A DNA stretch of 64,000 nt, taken from contig CANGKZ010000001.1 of assembly GCA_947454705.1 (NCBI GenBank), forward strand, positions 186,001 through 250,000, read 5' to 3'. This document shows, one piece after another, positions 16,459-24,651 of this stretch. The notes beneath the pieces are model-generated. The model worked only from the letters and a program-made list of their open reading frames with translations, was not told where the DNA came from and did no database searches. The position numbers and the translations under genes were made by a program. The number at the start of each line of letters is the position of its first letter. Positions within the stretch are counted from its first letter, which is position 1. Source of the DNA: Verrucomicrobiota bacterium. GTDB taxonomy: Bacteria > Verrucomicrobiota > Verrucomicrobiia > Limisphaerales > UBA9464.

Positions 16459-17082
16459 ATGCCGTCCACCTTCGATGATTCGCTACCTACCCGGGTCAGC
16501 CTGCTGCTGAGGCTGCAGGATGTGGCGGACCACTCGTCTTGGAAGGAATTCTACGACCGGTACCGACGGTTCATTTTCAGGGCCGCCCTGCGAAAGGGCC
16601 TAAGTCAAGAGGACGCAGAGGAGGTGCTTCAGGACACCGTCATCTCCGTGGCCAAAGGTCTGCCGAAATTCACCTACACCACTGCCGGATCGTCGTTCAA
16701 GGGGTGGTTGATGACGATCACCCGCCGGAAGGTGGTGGACAAGTTGCGCAAACAGGGGCGGCAAGTGCCCACCACTGACCTCGACGGTGCCACGGTGGAA
16801 AAGATCGCGGACGACGACGGCTTCGAGCCTGCTTGGGAGTTGGAGTGGGAGGACAACCTCATTCAGGCCGCCACTGACCAACTCCGGTTGGCGGTTGCTC
16901 CTCGCAGCTTTCAGATCTTTGACTGGACCGTTCGAATGGGGCGATCCACTCGGGAAACAGCCAAGGCGTTTGGTATCTCCGTGGTGCTGGTTCGGGTGAC
17001 CAAGTTTAGGGTCACCCACAGATTCAAAAAGATCCTCCATCGCCTTGAGAAGGAACCCTGGCCCAAAGGGTGCAGACCATGA
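16459..17082 (+). CDS. ECF RNA polymerase sigma factor
   Basis: 207 residues from ATG 16459 (a GTG at 16450 is also possible). Region 2 is clear: TRVSLLLRLQDVADHSSWKE, FYDRYRRFIFRAALRKGLSQ, EDAEEVLQDTVISVAKGLPK and FKGWLMTITRRKVVDKLRKQ. Region 4 is at RSTRETAKAFGISVVLVRVT with a following basic helix. The opening resembles ECF factors of Planctomycetes and Verrucomicrobia that are paired with Ser/Thr kinases rather than anti-sigma factors. Its stop overlaps the next 55-aa ORF, which in turn overlaps the kinase gene (both ATGA), so the three are translationally coupled. The kinase may control sigma activity by phosphorylation. Confidence 0.88.
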   Translation: MPSTFDDSLPTRVSLLLRLQDVADHSSWKEFYDRYRRFIFRAALRKGLSQEDAEEVLQDTVISVAKGLPKFTYTTAGSSFKGWLMTITRRKVVDKLRKQGRQVPTTDLDGATVEKIADDDGFEPAWELEWEDNLIQAATDQLRLAVAPRSFQIFDWTVRMGRSTRETAKAFGISVVLVRVTKFRVTHRFKKILHRLEKEPWPKGCRP

Positions 17083-17246
17083 AATTACCGGCCTGGCTCG
17101 CCCGCCTTCTCGCGCGTGCTCCACAGGAGCAGTGGCAGGCTCGCTTGAGCGGGTGGCCACCCGACCTCGACCGCAACACGGAGCGCCGCATCCGGAAAGC
17201 CATTGAGAACCGGTTACGGGGGCGATCGGTTGGGAGGTCCACATGA
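17079..17246 (+). CDS. 55-residue coupled protein between sigma factor and kinase
   Basis: It starts MKLPAWLARLLARAPQEQWQ and ends RGRSVGRST. Both ends overlap neighbours by four bases (ATGA with the sigma stop, ATGA with the kinase start). A strong GGGAGG lies within its 3' end and serves the kinase gene. It is Arg-rich with a hydrophobic or amphipathic N-terminal helix. No known family is recognised. The tight packing makes it very likely to be translated. It might bind the sigma factor or the kinase, which is inference from position only. Confidence 0.65.
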   Translation: MKLPAWLARLLARAPQEQWQARLSGWPPDLDRNTERRIRKAIENRLRGRSVGRST

Positions 17247-18847
17247 GCGGCCCGCTCCAAATCCCCGGCTACACAGTCCTGTTTCCGATTGGCCGTGGTG
17301 CCTACGGTGACGTCTTTCTCGCCGAGGATTCCGCCGGCCGACGTGTGGCCCTCAAGGTGGTGACACCTCGTGGAGAACTGTCCGACAAGATGCTCCAGCG
17401 TGAGTTGGGTGGTCTGAAGCGCTTCCTCACCGTAGCAGAGAGCAGCCCCTACCTGGTTCGCATCCACGAGTTGATCGAGAACCTCCCCAGCGGTGGCTTT
17501 GCCTACGTCATGGAGTTAGCCGACTCCATCCACGCCCATGGTGTGGCCGACTACGCTCCATTGACCCTTCGGCACCGCCTCAAAACCGAGGGCCGTTTGC
17601 CTGTCGCCGAGGCGATCCGCATCACCGTTGGCCTGTGCGATGCCTTGGATCACCTGCATGGCCAGGGCTTGGTCCACCGCGACGTGAAGCCCGGCAACGT
17701 CATCTTTGTTCACGGCCACCCCAAGCTTGCTGATCTGGGCCTGATAAGCGGTGAGGGCGACTCAACCTCAGCCGTTGGGACCCAAGGATACCACGCCCCA
17801 GAGGGATCACGTGGCCCAAAGGCGGATCTCTTCTCGTTGGGGAAGGTCCTCTATGAAATGGCAACGGGTTGTGATCGCCAGGATTTCCCGGAACTGCCTC
17901 AGGATTTTCCCACCTTCAACGACGCCAAGGCTCTCTTGGCCTTGAACCCAGTACTGGCCAGGGCCTGTGCGGCAAACCCAGCCAACCGCTATCCCAGTGC
18001 TGCTCGTTTCAAGCGAGATCTGCTTCGCTTACAGGCCGGCAAAAGGAGTGGGGCCACGTTAGGAAGCTGGATTGGGGCTGGCGTCTTGACCGTGGGCTTG
18101 GGCTTGGGTCTGGGACGGGACTGGTGGCAGCAGCGACAAGAGCAACAATTCTGGGACCAGCTACCGCCGGTTGAACGTGTCAACCGAGCCTTCCAGCCTG
18201 AGACAGCCACTTCCTGGCGGAGGCACTTCATTCCCAGAAGGCCCCAGGGACTGGACCCCAGGCAGATTGACCTCACTGGCTTCTACAATGGGGCCCTCAG
18301 TCAGTCTCCCTTCATCACCCTGAACCCCAGTGAGGCCATTGAAAACAACTGGGGAACACTGCCTTCTGGGAGTGTGAACCTGGGGGGAGTCCCCTTCGAC
18401 ATCCGCGGAGTGGTTCACCTCAGCGGTCAGAATTTCGAGGCACGGATTCCCGGACGAATGCCGGCAGTCGTCACCAATATTCCCGTGGCTATGAAGTGCC
18501 AACGGATCCACTTCGTCGGTGCCACCCAATGGGGTGATCCTCCAGGCACCGTGGTCTGTCGTTACCGGATGCATTACGAGGACGGCAGCAGCGAATTGAT
18601 GTCCGTGGAGTTTGAATGGGATGTCCAGTCTTGGTGGCTCCGGCGTGAGGACAACCAAGGAGATCTCAAACGCGCCAAGCGGGTTGCCCAAGGCAGCAAT
18701 GCCCGGCTGGACTCCAACCGGTGGACGCTCTCTCTGTACCGGCAGACCTGGAACAATCCCAAGCCGCACCTCGAGGTCAGGTCCATTGACCTCGAGTCGG
18801 CGATGCTCAACAGCTCACCCTTTGTCGCCGGAATCACCGTGGAATGA
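17243..18847 (+). CDS. Transmembrane Ser/Thr protein kinase
   Basis: 534 residues. The kinase domain spans ~10-265: glycine loop IGRGAYGDVFLAED, catalytic Lys in VALKVV (38), HRDVKPGN with Asp 147, metal-binding loop ADLG (DLG instead of DFG, a common bacterial variant), and a region APEGSRGPKADLFSLG in place of the usual APE motif. One transmembrane helix follows (~274-292, AGVLTVGLGLGLG). The C-terminal ~240 residues should lie outside the membrane; they look strand-rich (SGSVNLGGVPFDIRGVVHLS) and could sense a ligand. Coupled upstream to a 55-aa ORF and an ECF sigma factor, it looks like the sensor of a sigma-based signalling module carried by the island. Confidence 0.88.
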   Translation: MSGPLQIPGYTVLFPIGRGAYGDVFLAEDSAGRRVALKVVTPRGELSDKMLQRELGGLKRFLTVAESSPYLVRIHELIENLPSGGFAYVMELADSIHAHGVADYAPLTLRHRLKTEGRLPVAEAIRITVGLCDALDHLHGQGLVHRDVKPGNVIFVHGHPKLADLGLISGEGDSTSAVGTQGYHAPEGSRGPKADLFSLGKVLYEMATGCDRQDFPELPQDFPTFNDAKALLALNPVLARACAANPANRYPSAARFKRDLLRLQAGKRSGATLGSWIGAGVLTVGLGLGLGRDWWQQRQEQQFWDQLPPVERVNRAFQPETATSWRRHFIPRRPQGLDPRQIDLTGFYNGALSQSPFITLNPSEAIENNWGTLPSGSVNLGGVPFDIRGVVHLSGQNFEARIPGRMPAVVTNIPVAMKCQRIHFVGATQWGDPPGTVVCRYRMHYEDGSSELMSVEFEWDVQSWWLRREDNQGDLKRAKRVAQGSNARLDSNRWTLSLYRQTWNNPKPHLEVRSIDLESAMLNSSPFVAGITVE

Positions 18848-19226
18848 TCCAAGCGCACGGTCTTCAAAACGGCCATCGATTGAACTGACTGGATCGGCTG
18901 GGAGAAGCGCCCGGTGACATCCAGACGCGCCAATTGCCTGCCCGGCTAGTTGGCACACGGCCCACCCAGATTCGGCATCTCCAGGCCCCATGATTCGGCT
19001 TTGGATGTCCCGTGGTACAAGCCACTGGCTGGCGAGAACAGGCCGGCAGAAATGACGCCAGCGCATCCGGTTCGCGACCGACCTGAAAACTTTTTTCAAA
19101 AAATGTTCGGTGGAGATTCTCCGCCCCGGCGTGGACTTGGAGACACCGTGGTCCGTCCAACCCGAACCAGTTCGTTATTTTCTGTGTCCGACGGCCAGCC
19201 GTGCCCAGTACTTGGCTGGGCTGTCT
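18848..19226. other. Intergenic gap with candidate sigma-dependent promoter
   Basis: No convincing gene is seen. The motif TGAAAACTTTTTTCAAAA (19084-19101) resembles the one upstream of the sigma operon and may drive the gene at 19227. Confidence 0.4.
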
Positions 19227-19586
19227 ATGAAAGACACCTCTGAAAACACCGCCCAAATCGAAGAGACCGAGGACACGTCCACGGTCGACAACGCAACCCC
19301 AACCATTGAGATCAGTGACGATCTACCCATCAGGGCGAGGCTCAGTCCCATCGGCTACGAGATCCTCCGGGCCGGTTCCAAAGCCTACACGCTGCTGATC
19401 GACAAACAGCCAGTCGCCAACATGGTCACCAAGAAGGACGCAGAAACCGTGGAAGCACTGTTCCGGTTCCTTACGAAGTACTCAGGGCGCAGGTACATGC
19501 GGGCGGCCCTGGAGGCTGTCCTCACGGAGCCTGAGCTGGCTGAGGCCACCAGCGAAGATGCCGGCAGTGACCCTGAGGAGAATTAA
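19227..19586 (+). CDS. Small acidic unknown protein
   Basis: 119 residues from ATG 19227. The first ~35 residues are acidic and Thr/Glu-rich, probably disordered. The rest looks folded: RARLSPIGYEILRAGSKAYT, LLIDKQPVANMVTKKDAETV and RFLTKYSGRRYMRAALEAVL. No family is recognised. A strong terminator follows at 19609, so it is probably a single-gene transcript. The upstream GAAAAC-T6 motif suggests control by the island sigma factor. Confidence 0.55.
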   Translation: MKDTSENTAQIEETEDTSTVDNATPTIEISDDLPIRARLSPIGYEILRAGSKAYTLLIDKQPVANMVTKKDAETVEALFRFLTKYSGRRYMRAALEAVLTEPELAEATSEDAGSDPEEN

Positions 19587-19608
19587 GCCAATCAACTAAT
19601 GACCCATA

Positions 19609-19648
19609 GGGAGGCCACGGCTTAAACCGTGGCCTCCCTTATTTTTTT
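19609..19648 (+). terminator. Rho-independent terminator
   Basis: A perfect 12-bp stem GGGAGGCCACGG / CCGTGGCCTCCC with loop CTTAAA, followed by a T-rich run. It ends the gene at 19227-19586. Confidence 0.92.
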
Positions 19649-19729
19649 GCAGGGTGCAACCCAGCCCTCAATGGCGTTGCGCCTTCAAAAGGCGTGTCAT
19701 TGGTTCATCGCAGGGAGGTAGAAGAGCCG

Positions 19730-19999
19730 GTGAATCCGCTCTTCCCGCTAGGCCAAGTCGTCGCCACCCCTGCCGCCCTCGAAGTGGTACCACGGGAGTT
19801 GCTGCACTCCTGGCTGCAACGCCACCAGACTGGGGATTGGGGAGCCGTCTGCCGGGAGGACTGGGCCGCCAATGACCGTGATCTCATCGAGGGCAACCGC
19901 CTCCTGTCGGCCTATCTCACGCCTGATGGCACCAAGGTCTGGATCATCACCGAGTGGGACAGGTCGGTGACCACGGTACTCCTGCCGGAGGAGTATTGA
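19730..19999 (+). CDS. Conserved small mobile-element protein
   Basis: 89 residues from GTG 19730 (a purine-rich GGGAGG lies upstream). The pattern LFPLGQVVATPAAL, LQRHQTGDWGAVCREDW, LLSAYLTPDGTKVWIITEWD and VTTVLLPEEY matches a short protein I know to be widespread on plasmids and genomic islands. That family is sometimes annotated, without good reason, as a type I restriction subunit. Its function is unknown. The conserved core argues for a real gene. The frame extends upstream to 19694 if an earlier start is used. Confidence 0.7.
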   Translation: MNPLFPLGQVVATPAALEVVPRELLHSWLQRHQTGDWGAVCREDWAANDRDLIEGNRLLSAYLTPDGTKVWIITEWDRSVTTVLLPEEY

Positions 20000-20074
20000 T
20001 TCCTCTCAACACACAATATCAAAACCTAATACCTGAATAGTCAGGGCACACAAAATCAAACAACCACCAATTCA

Positions 20075-20338
20075 ATGACAGACGTTAAAGGGGTCAACTG
20101 CGCCCCAAATATGGTGACGACCGTATTTTACGGGCGCACTCGTTTTAAGGGCATCTGGTACAGCACATCAGCCCCCACTAAAATTGTAATCAAAGATGGG
20201 TCAGTCACACTTTTTACTTTTGTGATAACCACACCTTCGTCGGACAACATCTTGATCCCAGGCGACGGCGTCCTCTGTTCCAGCGGTCTGATTGTCATCC
20301 TGGACAAACACGTTTTCGCTGTGGTGTTCCATGGCTGA
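20075..20338 (+). CDS. Unknown small protein, phage-structural-like
   Basis: 87 residues. The sequence is strand-rich with a Gly/Val pattern (FYGRTRFKGIWYSTSAPTKI, SSDNILIPGDGVLCSSGLIV). It reminds me of small phage or prophage structural proteins, in which a chemokine-like or fibre-like beta fold shows VxxGPxRxxG and IPGDGVLxxxGL patterns. No other phage structural genes are seen. The following 38-aa ORF overlaps its end. The match is a visual impression and could be wrong. Confidence 0.4.
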   Translation: MTDVKGVNCAPNMVTTVFYGRTRFKGIWYSTSAPTKIVIKDGSVTLFTFVITTPSSDNILIPGDGVLCSSGLIVILDKHVFAVVFHG

Positions 20339-20447
20339 TCCGGAGTTTATCACTGCTATCCTACACCCGCACCAATTTGCCCAAGTTGCTGCCCTGGAAC
20401 TGGAAGCCTCAGGCGGCCTGGGTGCAGCGTACTACGAAAAGCAGTGA
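20331..20447 (+). CDS. 38-residue ORF overlapping the previous gene
   Basis: It starts MADPEFITAILHPHQFAQVA and ends EASGGLGAAYYEKQ. It begins 8 bp before the stop of the 87-aa gene, in another frame. Overlapping pairs of this kind occur in phage structural operons. It is very short and unsupported by any recognised family. Confidence 0.3.
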   Translation: MADPEFITAILHPHQFAQVAALELEASGGLGAAYYEKQ

Positions 20448-20511
20448 TCAGCGGCCGGCGCACACGAACCCGAAATCATGTTCCCTGGGGGTAGATTGGG
20501 AACCACTGCAC

Positions 20512-21591
20512 TCACTGCACGCTTACGTTCGTCTGATCTGGTATCGAGAGCGATTCGCTCTTTTTCCAGACAGACGCAGAATCCGCGTCGAAATACTTTA
20601 CGTTTAACTGCCACTTGCCCCTGCGCAGGTTTGAAAGCGCTGTTGCCCTGCGGATGATTCCCTGGTTGGCCTCTGATGTTGGGTCGCCGTGCAAACTCAC
20701 ATACAACTGACTGGTTTTACCGTGGCGACCTATGCGATCCTGGAAAATATGATCGTCAGACGCATCTAGGGAGTGACCAAAGACCACGAGAGCACCCTTT
20801 ATTTCCGTGAAGGACCGATACATCTTGCAGAGATAGTCATTGTGGCGGATGCGCTCCACCTTCTCGTCACTTGTGCCTTCAGAAACAAACACAGGATAAA
20901 AATCTTGATTCAAGGCTGCGCGGATTTGCTTTATGAGTGGAACCTGTGTGTTAACCCACGTGAATTTCTTCATCTCTTTTCCAGTGTCAAACAGATGTAG
21001 TGCGCCATGGAGGTAACGTACGGTTGGAGTTTTAGAATTGTCAGGATCCCATGAAACATAATCAGCCATGGGATCCCCAGCCGGTTTTCGGAATCCGTCA
21101 TCGCAGGAGATTTTGTCATCGCCTAAATTATCCTGCATTAGCGCCCAATAGAGCAGCAGATCGTAGTTCAGAGTGTTGATGCTTTTGTAGCCGCGAATAA
21201 ACTCCCGGCACCTCAAGTATTCGGCCGATACGATGTCGTGTGGGCGGTCCGGGTGGGAGTTCGCAACTGCACCAACAAGAACTTCCCTCAACGCATCGGC
21301 GTCTCCGGCAGCTTTGGCGTTCGCTTCAGGGGCGCCGGGCGCATAGACGCTTGCGAGCATGGCAAAACTTCTCAATGCCCGAATCAAGGCCTCGAAGTTT
21401 TTCGTGCCAAGGACGTCGAAAGCCTCTCGTACGCGGGCGAGATTTCCAAAATCTGCCCGGTCAAAAAGCCTGCCATAGGTAAACACATTCGGACGGCATG
21501 ATATGCTGAAGCCATTTCCCAAAAGCAGGTGACGGCTCTCGTCGGTCTCGGCTAGGACCTCGCTATAGGAGAGTAGCGATGGCGGGGGCAT
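20512..21591 (-). CDS. DUF4917 (SIR2-like) protein in restriction locus
   Basis: 359 residues. RHLLLGNGFSISCRPNVFTY near the start is the Gly-rich nucleotide-binding loop seen in DUF4917/SIR2-like proteins. KSINTLNYDLLLYWALM in the middle and GALVVFGHSLDASDDHIFQD later fit the same fold, whose members probably bind NAD or a related nucleotide. SIR2-type proteins often act in anti-phage defence by draining NAD. It is the last gene after a type I restriction-modification operon on the same strand, supporting a defence role, but catalysis is not shown by sequence. Confidence 0.7.
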   Translation of the reverse strand: MPPPSLLSYSEVLAETDESRHLLLGNGFSISCRPNVFTYGRLFDRADFGNLARVREAFDVLGTKNFEALIRALRSFAMLASVYAPGAPEANAKAAGDADALREVLVGAVANSHPDRPHDIVSAEYLRCREFIRGYKSINTLNYDLLLYWALMQDNLGDDKISCDDGFRKPAGDPMADYVSWDPDNSKTPTVRYLHGALHLFDTGKEMKKFTWVNTQVPLIKQIRAALNQDFYPVFVSEGTSDEKVERIRHNDYLCKMYRSFTEIKGALVVFGHSLDASDDHIFQDRIGRHGKTSQLYVSLHGDPTSEANQGIIRRATALSNLRRGKWQLNVKYFDADSASVWKKSESLSIPDQTNVSVQ

Positions 21592-21771
21592 ATGATTTCT
21601 TACGAGGTTGCGTTTTCATCCGCGAATCAAGTTCGGGCGTTTCTTCGCCCCGGATACGGGCGAGAATTGACTTGGCCTCCTTGCTCGAAGCGGGCGAATA
21701 GCTCGCGGTCGGCCCCCACCAGCTCTTGCTCATTGATCGAGTTTTCGAGTGAGAAGCCAATACTTAACCCG

Positions 21772-23389
21772 TTAGGTTGGGAGCAACGGCAACCCCAGTT
21801 CCTTCAGAAACTCATTGTGCTTCTGGGCGGCCGTCTGGATGGACTGTTCGATGGACTTCAGTTCCTCATGGGTCGCCTGTAGGTCGATCTCCTCTTCGCC
21901 CACTGCCGTGCTGATGTAGCGGGAGATGTTCAGGTTGAAGTCGTTCTTCTCGATCTCGGCCATGCCCACCCGCCGCGAGTAGCGAGGCTCTTCGGTCCGG
22001 TGCTTGTAGGCGTCGATGATCTTCCGGATGTGCTCGGGCGCGAGTTGGTTCTGCTTCTTGCCCTTCACGAAGTGCTCGGCCGCGTTGATGAAGAGCACGT
22101 CGTCCGGCTTCTTGCACTTCTTGAGCACCAGGATGCAGACGGGAATGGCCGCCGAGTAGAAGAGGTTGGAGGGCATCCCAATCACCGTGTCGATGTTCCC
22201 GTCCTTCAGCAGCTTGGTGCGGATGCGCTCCTCGGCACCGCCACGGAACAGCACCCCATGGGGCATGGATGATCGCCATCACGCCCTCGTCCTTGAGGAA
22301 GTGGAAGCCGTGCAGCAGGAAGGCGAAGTCGGCCGCCGATTTGGGGGCGAGGCCGTGATTCTTGAACCGGACGTCATCGGCCGTGGCGTCGGTCGGCTCC
22401 CATTTGAGGCTGAAGGGAGGATTGGCCACAATGGCGTCAAAGGCGGGCCTCTTGGCCGGGTTCAATTCACGGAGGATGTCCCACTCGTTGAGCAGGGTGT
22501 CGCCGTGGAAGATCTCGAACTCCGTGTCCTTCACCCCATGCAGTAGCATGTTCATGCGGGCGAGGTTGTAGGTGGTGATGTTCTTCTCCTGGCCGAAGAT
22601 CTTCCCGATGGTGCCACCCGCCTGGTTCACCTTCTTGCGGACATTCAGGATCAGCGACCCGGAGCCACAGGCCATGTCCATCACGCTCTCCAGGCGCTGC
22701 TTGGATCCGGTCTTCGGCTCCTGGCTGTCCAGCGTCACGATGGCGGACAACACATCGGAGATCTGCTGTGGGGTGTAGAACTCACCCGCCTTCTTGCCTG
22801 CACCGGCGGCGAACTGACCGATCAGGTATTCGTAGGCATCACCCAGCGCATCGGTGTCGGTGGAGAATTCCGCCAGCCCTTCGGCGATTTTCTGGATGAT
22901 GGTGCAGAGCTTCAGGTTTCGTTCGGTGTAGCCCTTGCCCAGCTTTTCGGATCCCAGGTTGATCTCGGAGAAGAGCCCCTGGAAGGCGCTCTCGAACGAC
23001 TCGGTCTCGATGTATTTGAACCCCGCTTGGAGCGTGTGCAGCAGCGCGCCATCCTGGGTGCGTGCCATGTTGGCGATGCTGGCCCAGAGGTGCTGAGGCT
23101 GGATGACGTAATGCACCTTGCGGCGCATCTGCCGCTCGAATTCCGGCACGTCGCCCGGGTTGTTGGCGTACCACAGTGCCAGCGGCACCTGGCGGGCCTC
23201 ACCACCGACCTCGGGATAATCCCGGCCCAGCTCCTTCCTGGCCGCCGTCTCGTAGTTGTCGGACAGATAGCGCAAGAAGAGGAACGACAGCATATAGTCG
23301 CGGAAGTCGTCCGCATTCATCGAACCGCGCAGGTCGTCGGCGATCCTCCACAGGGTATTGCCCAGCTGCATTTGGTTGGTTTGTGTCAT
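21772..23389 (-). pseudogene. hsdM: Type I restriction methyltransferase HsdM, frameshifted
   Basis: Full length would be about 538 residues, but the frame breaks at ~22266. The first part (from ATG 23389) has the HsdM N-terminal helical domain, SAM motif DMACGSGSLILN and the catalytic NPPF in AFDAIVANPPFSLKW. After GVMAII the frame should continue with LPHGVLFRGGAEER but instead reads another frame; the true continuation lies in the frame that ends at 21772 (IDTVIGMPSNLFYSAAIPVC and beyond). One extra base near 22266 explains this. It is a real loss of methyltransferase, a phase-type switch, or a sequencing error. Loss of modification with an intact HsdR should be harmful unless the enzyme is dead. 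Confidence 0.85.
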
Positions 23390-23395
23390 CGGATT

Positions 23396-24184
23396 TCAGC
23401 GCAGAGCTGCTAGTTTCTCGTGAATTCGGTCGGTTTCGTCATAGCCGCAAAACAGAGCACACTCCGCCTCCCCGATATGGCGGCTGTAGGGATCAATGAT
23501 CTGGGTATTGCGGTCGTATAGCATGATCGGCGCTAACCTGGCGTAATTGGCCTTAAGTTCATGCCATCGGAAGCCCCACTTCTCCATTGTGCCGGAAAGA
23601 TCCGATTTCGTTTTCAGAATCTGGATGGCGGCAGGTTGATGTTGCTCGATGAAGTAGTCGACCGAGACCGTGCGGTCTTTCGTGATATTGAGCTTATGCT
23701 TTCGTTTGGCCGTCAGACCCGAGTCGCTCAGGATTCGCCGGACAGTCTTGTCGGCAACGTCCTCGTCGGCAACACGGTGCTCGTTCAGAATCTCAAGCCT
23801 TGAGATCGCTGCCAATCCCTCAGCGAAGACATGAATGTCGGTGGCATCCAGGGGTAATTCCAACCAGCGACAAAGCACACCATGTTCCTCGTGAAGATGA
23901 TGCTCGGAACACAGGCGAAGCAGATGTTGCTTGATGGATTCAGACTCGATGTTTTGCCCCTGCCCGGTCAACCAGGACAGCGTCATGCCACGGTCACTCA
24001 GACGGAGGCCTTTAGGTGTCTTCTGGCTCAGCTCCAGCACCACTTGCCACCCATCTGGAAATGATACCGGCATGGTGAAGACCAGGCCTCGCGGGGTGCT
24101 TTCGATCTCAAGCGTCTTATCCCAGAACGAGGTGAGTAGGGAACGTAGATCGTTGGATAAAAGAGACGATTCCACAATGCTCAC
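23396..24184 (-). CDS. DUF1828-like protein in type I R-M operon
   Basis: About 262 residues from GTG 24184, overlapping the upstream gene stop (GTGA). The N-terminal ~90 residues (VFTMPVSFPDGWQVVLELSQ, then GLRLSDRGMTLSWLTGQGQN) resemble DUF1828, a domain found with restriction and toxin loci. The middle (DKTVRRILSDSGLTAKRKHK) is helical. The C-terminus (EHQPAAIQILKTKSDLSGTM) has a QI-x-K pattern that could be part of a nuclease-like fold. It lies six bases upstream of hsdM. The role is unknown; it is presumably an accessory of the restriction system. Confidence 0.55.
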   Translation of the reverse strand: MSIVESSLLSNDLRSLLTSFWDKTLEIESTPRGLVFTMPVSFPDGWQVVLELSQKTPKGLRLSDRGMTLSWLTGQGQNIESESIKQHLLRLCSEHHLHEEHGVLCRWLELPLDATDIHVFAEGLAAISRLEILNEHRVADEDVADKTVRRILSDSGLTAKRKHKLNITKDRTVSVDYFIEQHQPAAIQILKTKSDLSGTMEKWGFRWHELKANYARLAPIMLYDRNTQIIDPYSRHIGEAECALFCGYDETDRIHEKLAALR

Positions 24185-24651
24185 AGCAGTTCCCCTTCCC
24201 ACTCCCAACCAAGATCAATGTTCCATAGCTTGGCGGTTTGGTTGATGAAGTCCCGAAAATCCGTGGGCTGGAAGCTGGCCAAAGGTTGGTGCACGTTTTG
24301 GGCGTCATCGTTTGTCGGCAAGTTCGGGTCACAGACATTCAGGTGCCAGCCTTTGGGAATCCGCTCCTTAAAGCGGAATCTGTGGCGACCCACCGGGTTA
24401 AACCCCACGCCTCGCACCCGCTGATTGGCGAGAAGAAACGTAGCATCGTAAGTCTCCGGATTGTCCACCTCGGGCGCCTTACCCAGATAGCGCATATCCG
24501 CGAATGGCCCATCCACCAGTTGCGGCCGGGTCTCGAAATGACGTCCTGCACTGTCGCTAATCTTCTTCAGCTCCAAGGTGTCACCCGAGGGGAGACACTT
24601 CGCCAGGCGCAGCAGCTCGTCGATCCGGTGAGGCTTGTAATGGTAACTCAT
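24181..24651 (-). CDS. Unknown accessory protein of type I R-M operon
   Basis: 156 residues. It contains HRIDELLRLAKCLPSGDTLE, RHFETRPQLVDGPFADMRYL and FRFKERIPKGWHLNVCDPNL, and ends ELL. It shows no signal peptide or membrane segment. Its ATG overlaps the hsdS stop (ATGA) and its stop overlaps the next start (GTGA), so it is fully embedded in the operon. I do not recognise a family. Its position with the DUF1828-like gene suggests the two form a pair, possibly a toxin-antitoxin-like or anti-restriction-control unit, which is inference. Confidence 0.6.
   Translation of the reverse strand: MSYHYKPHRIDELLRLAKCLPSGDTLELKKISDSAGRHFETRPQLVDGPFADMRYLGKAPEVDNPETYDATFLLANQRVRGVGFNPVGRHRFRFKERIPKGWHLNVCDPNLPTNDDAQNVHQPLASFQPTDFRDFINQTAKLWNIDLGWEWEGELL

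Noticed and set aside
21563-21760. 65-codon minus-strand ORF between hsdM and the DUF4917 gene (contains KEAKSILARIRGEE)
   Set aside because: Parts look protein-like, but it overlaps the DUF4917 start by 29 bp and a neighbouring frame also looks coding. It is probably the remains of a small gene; not strong enough to annotate.
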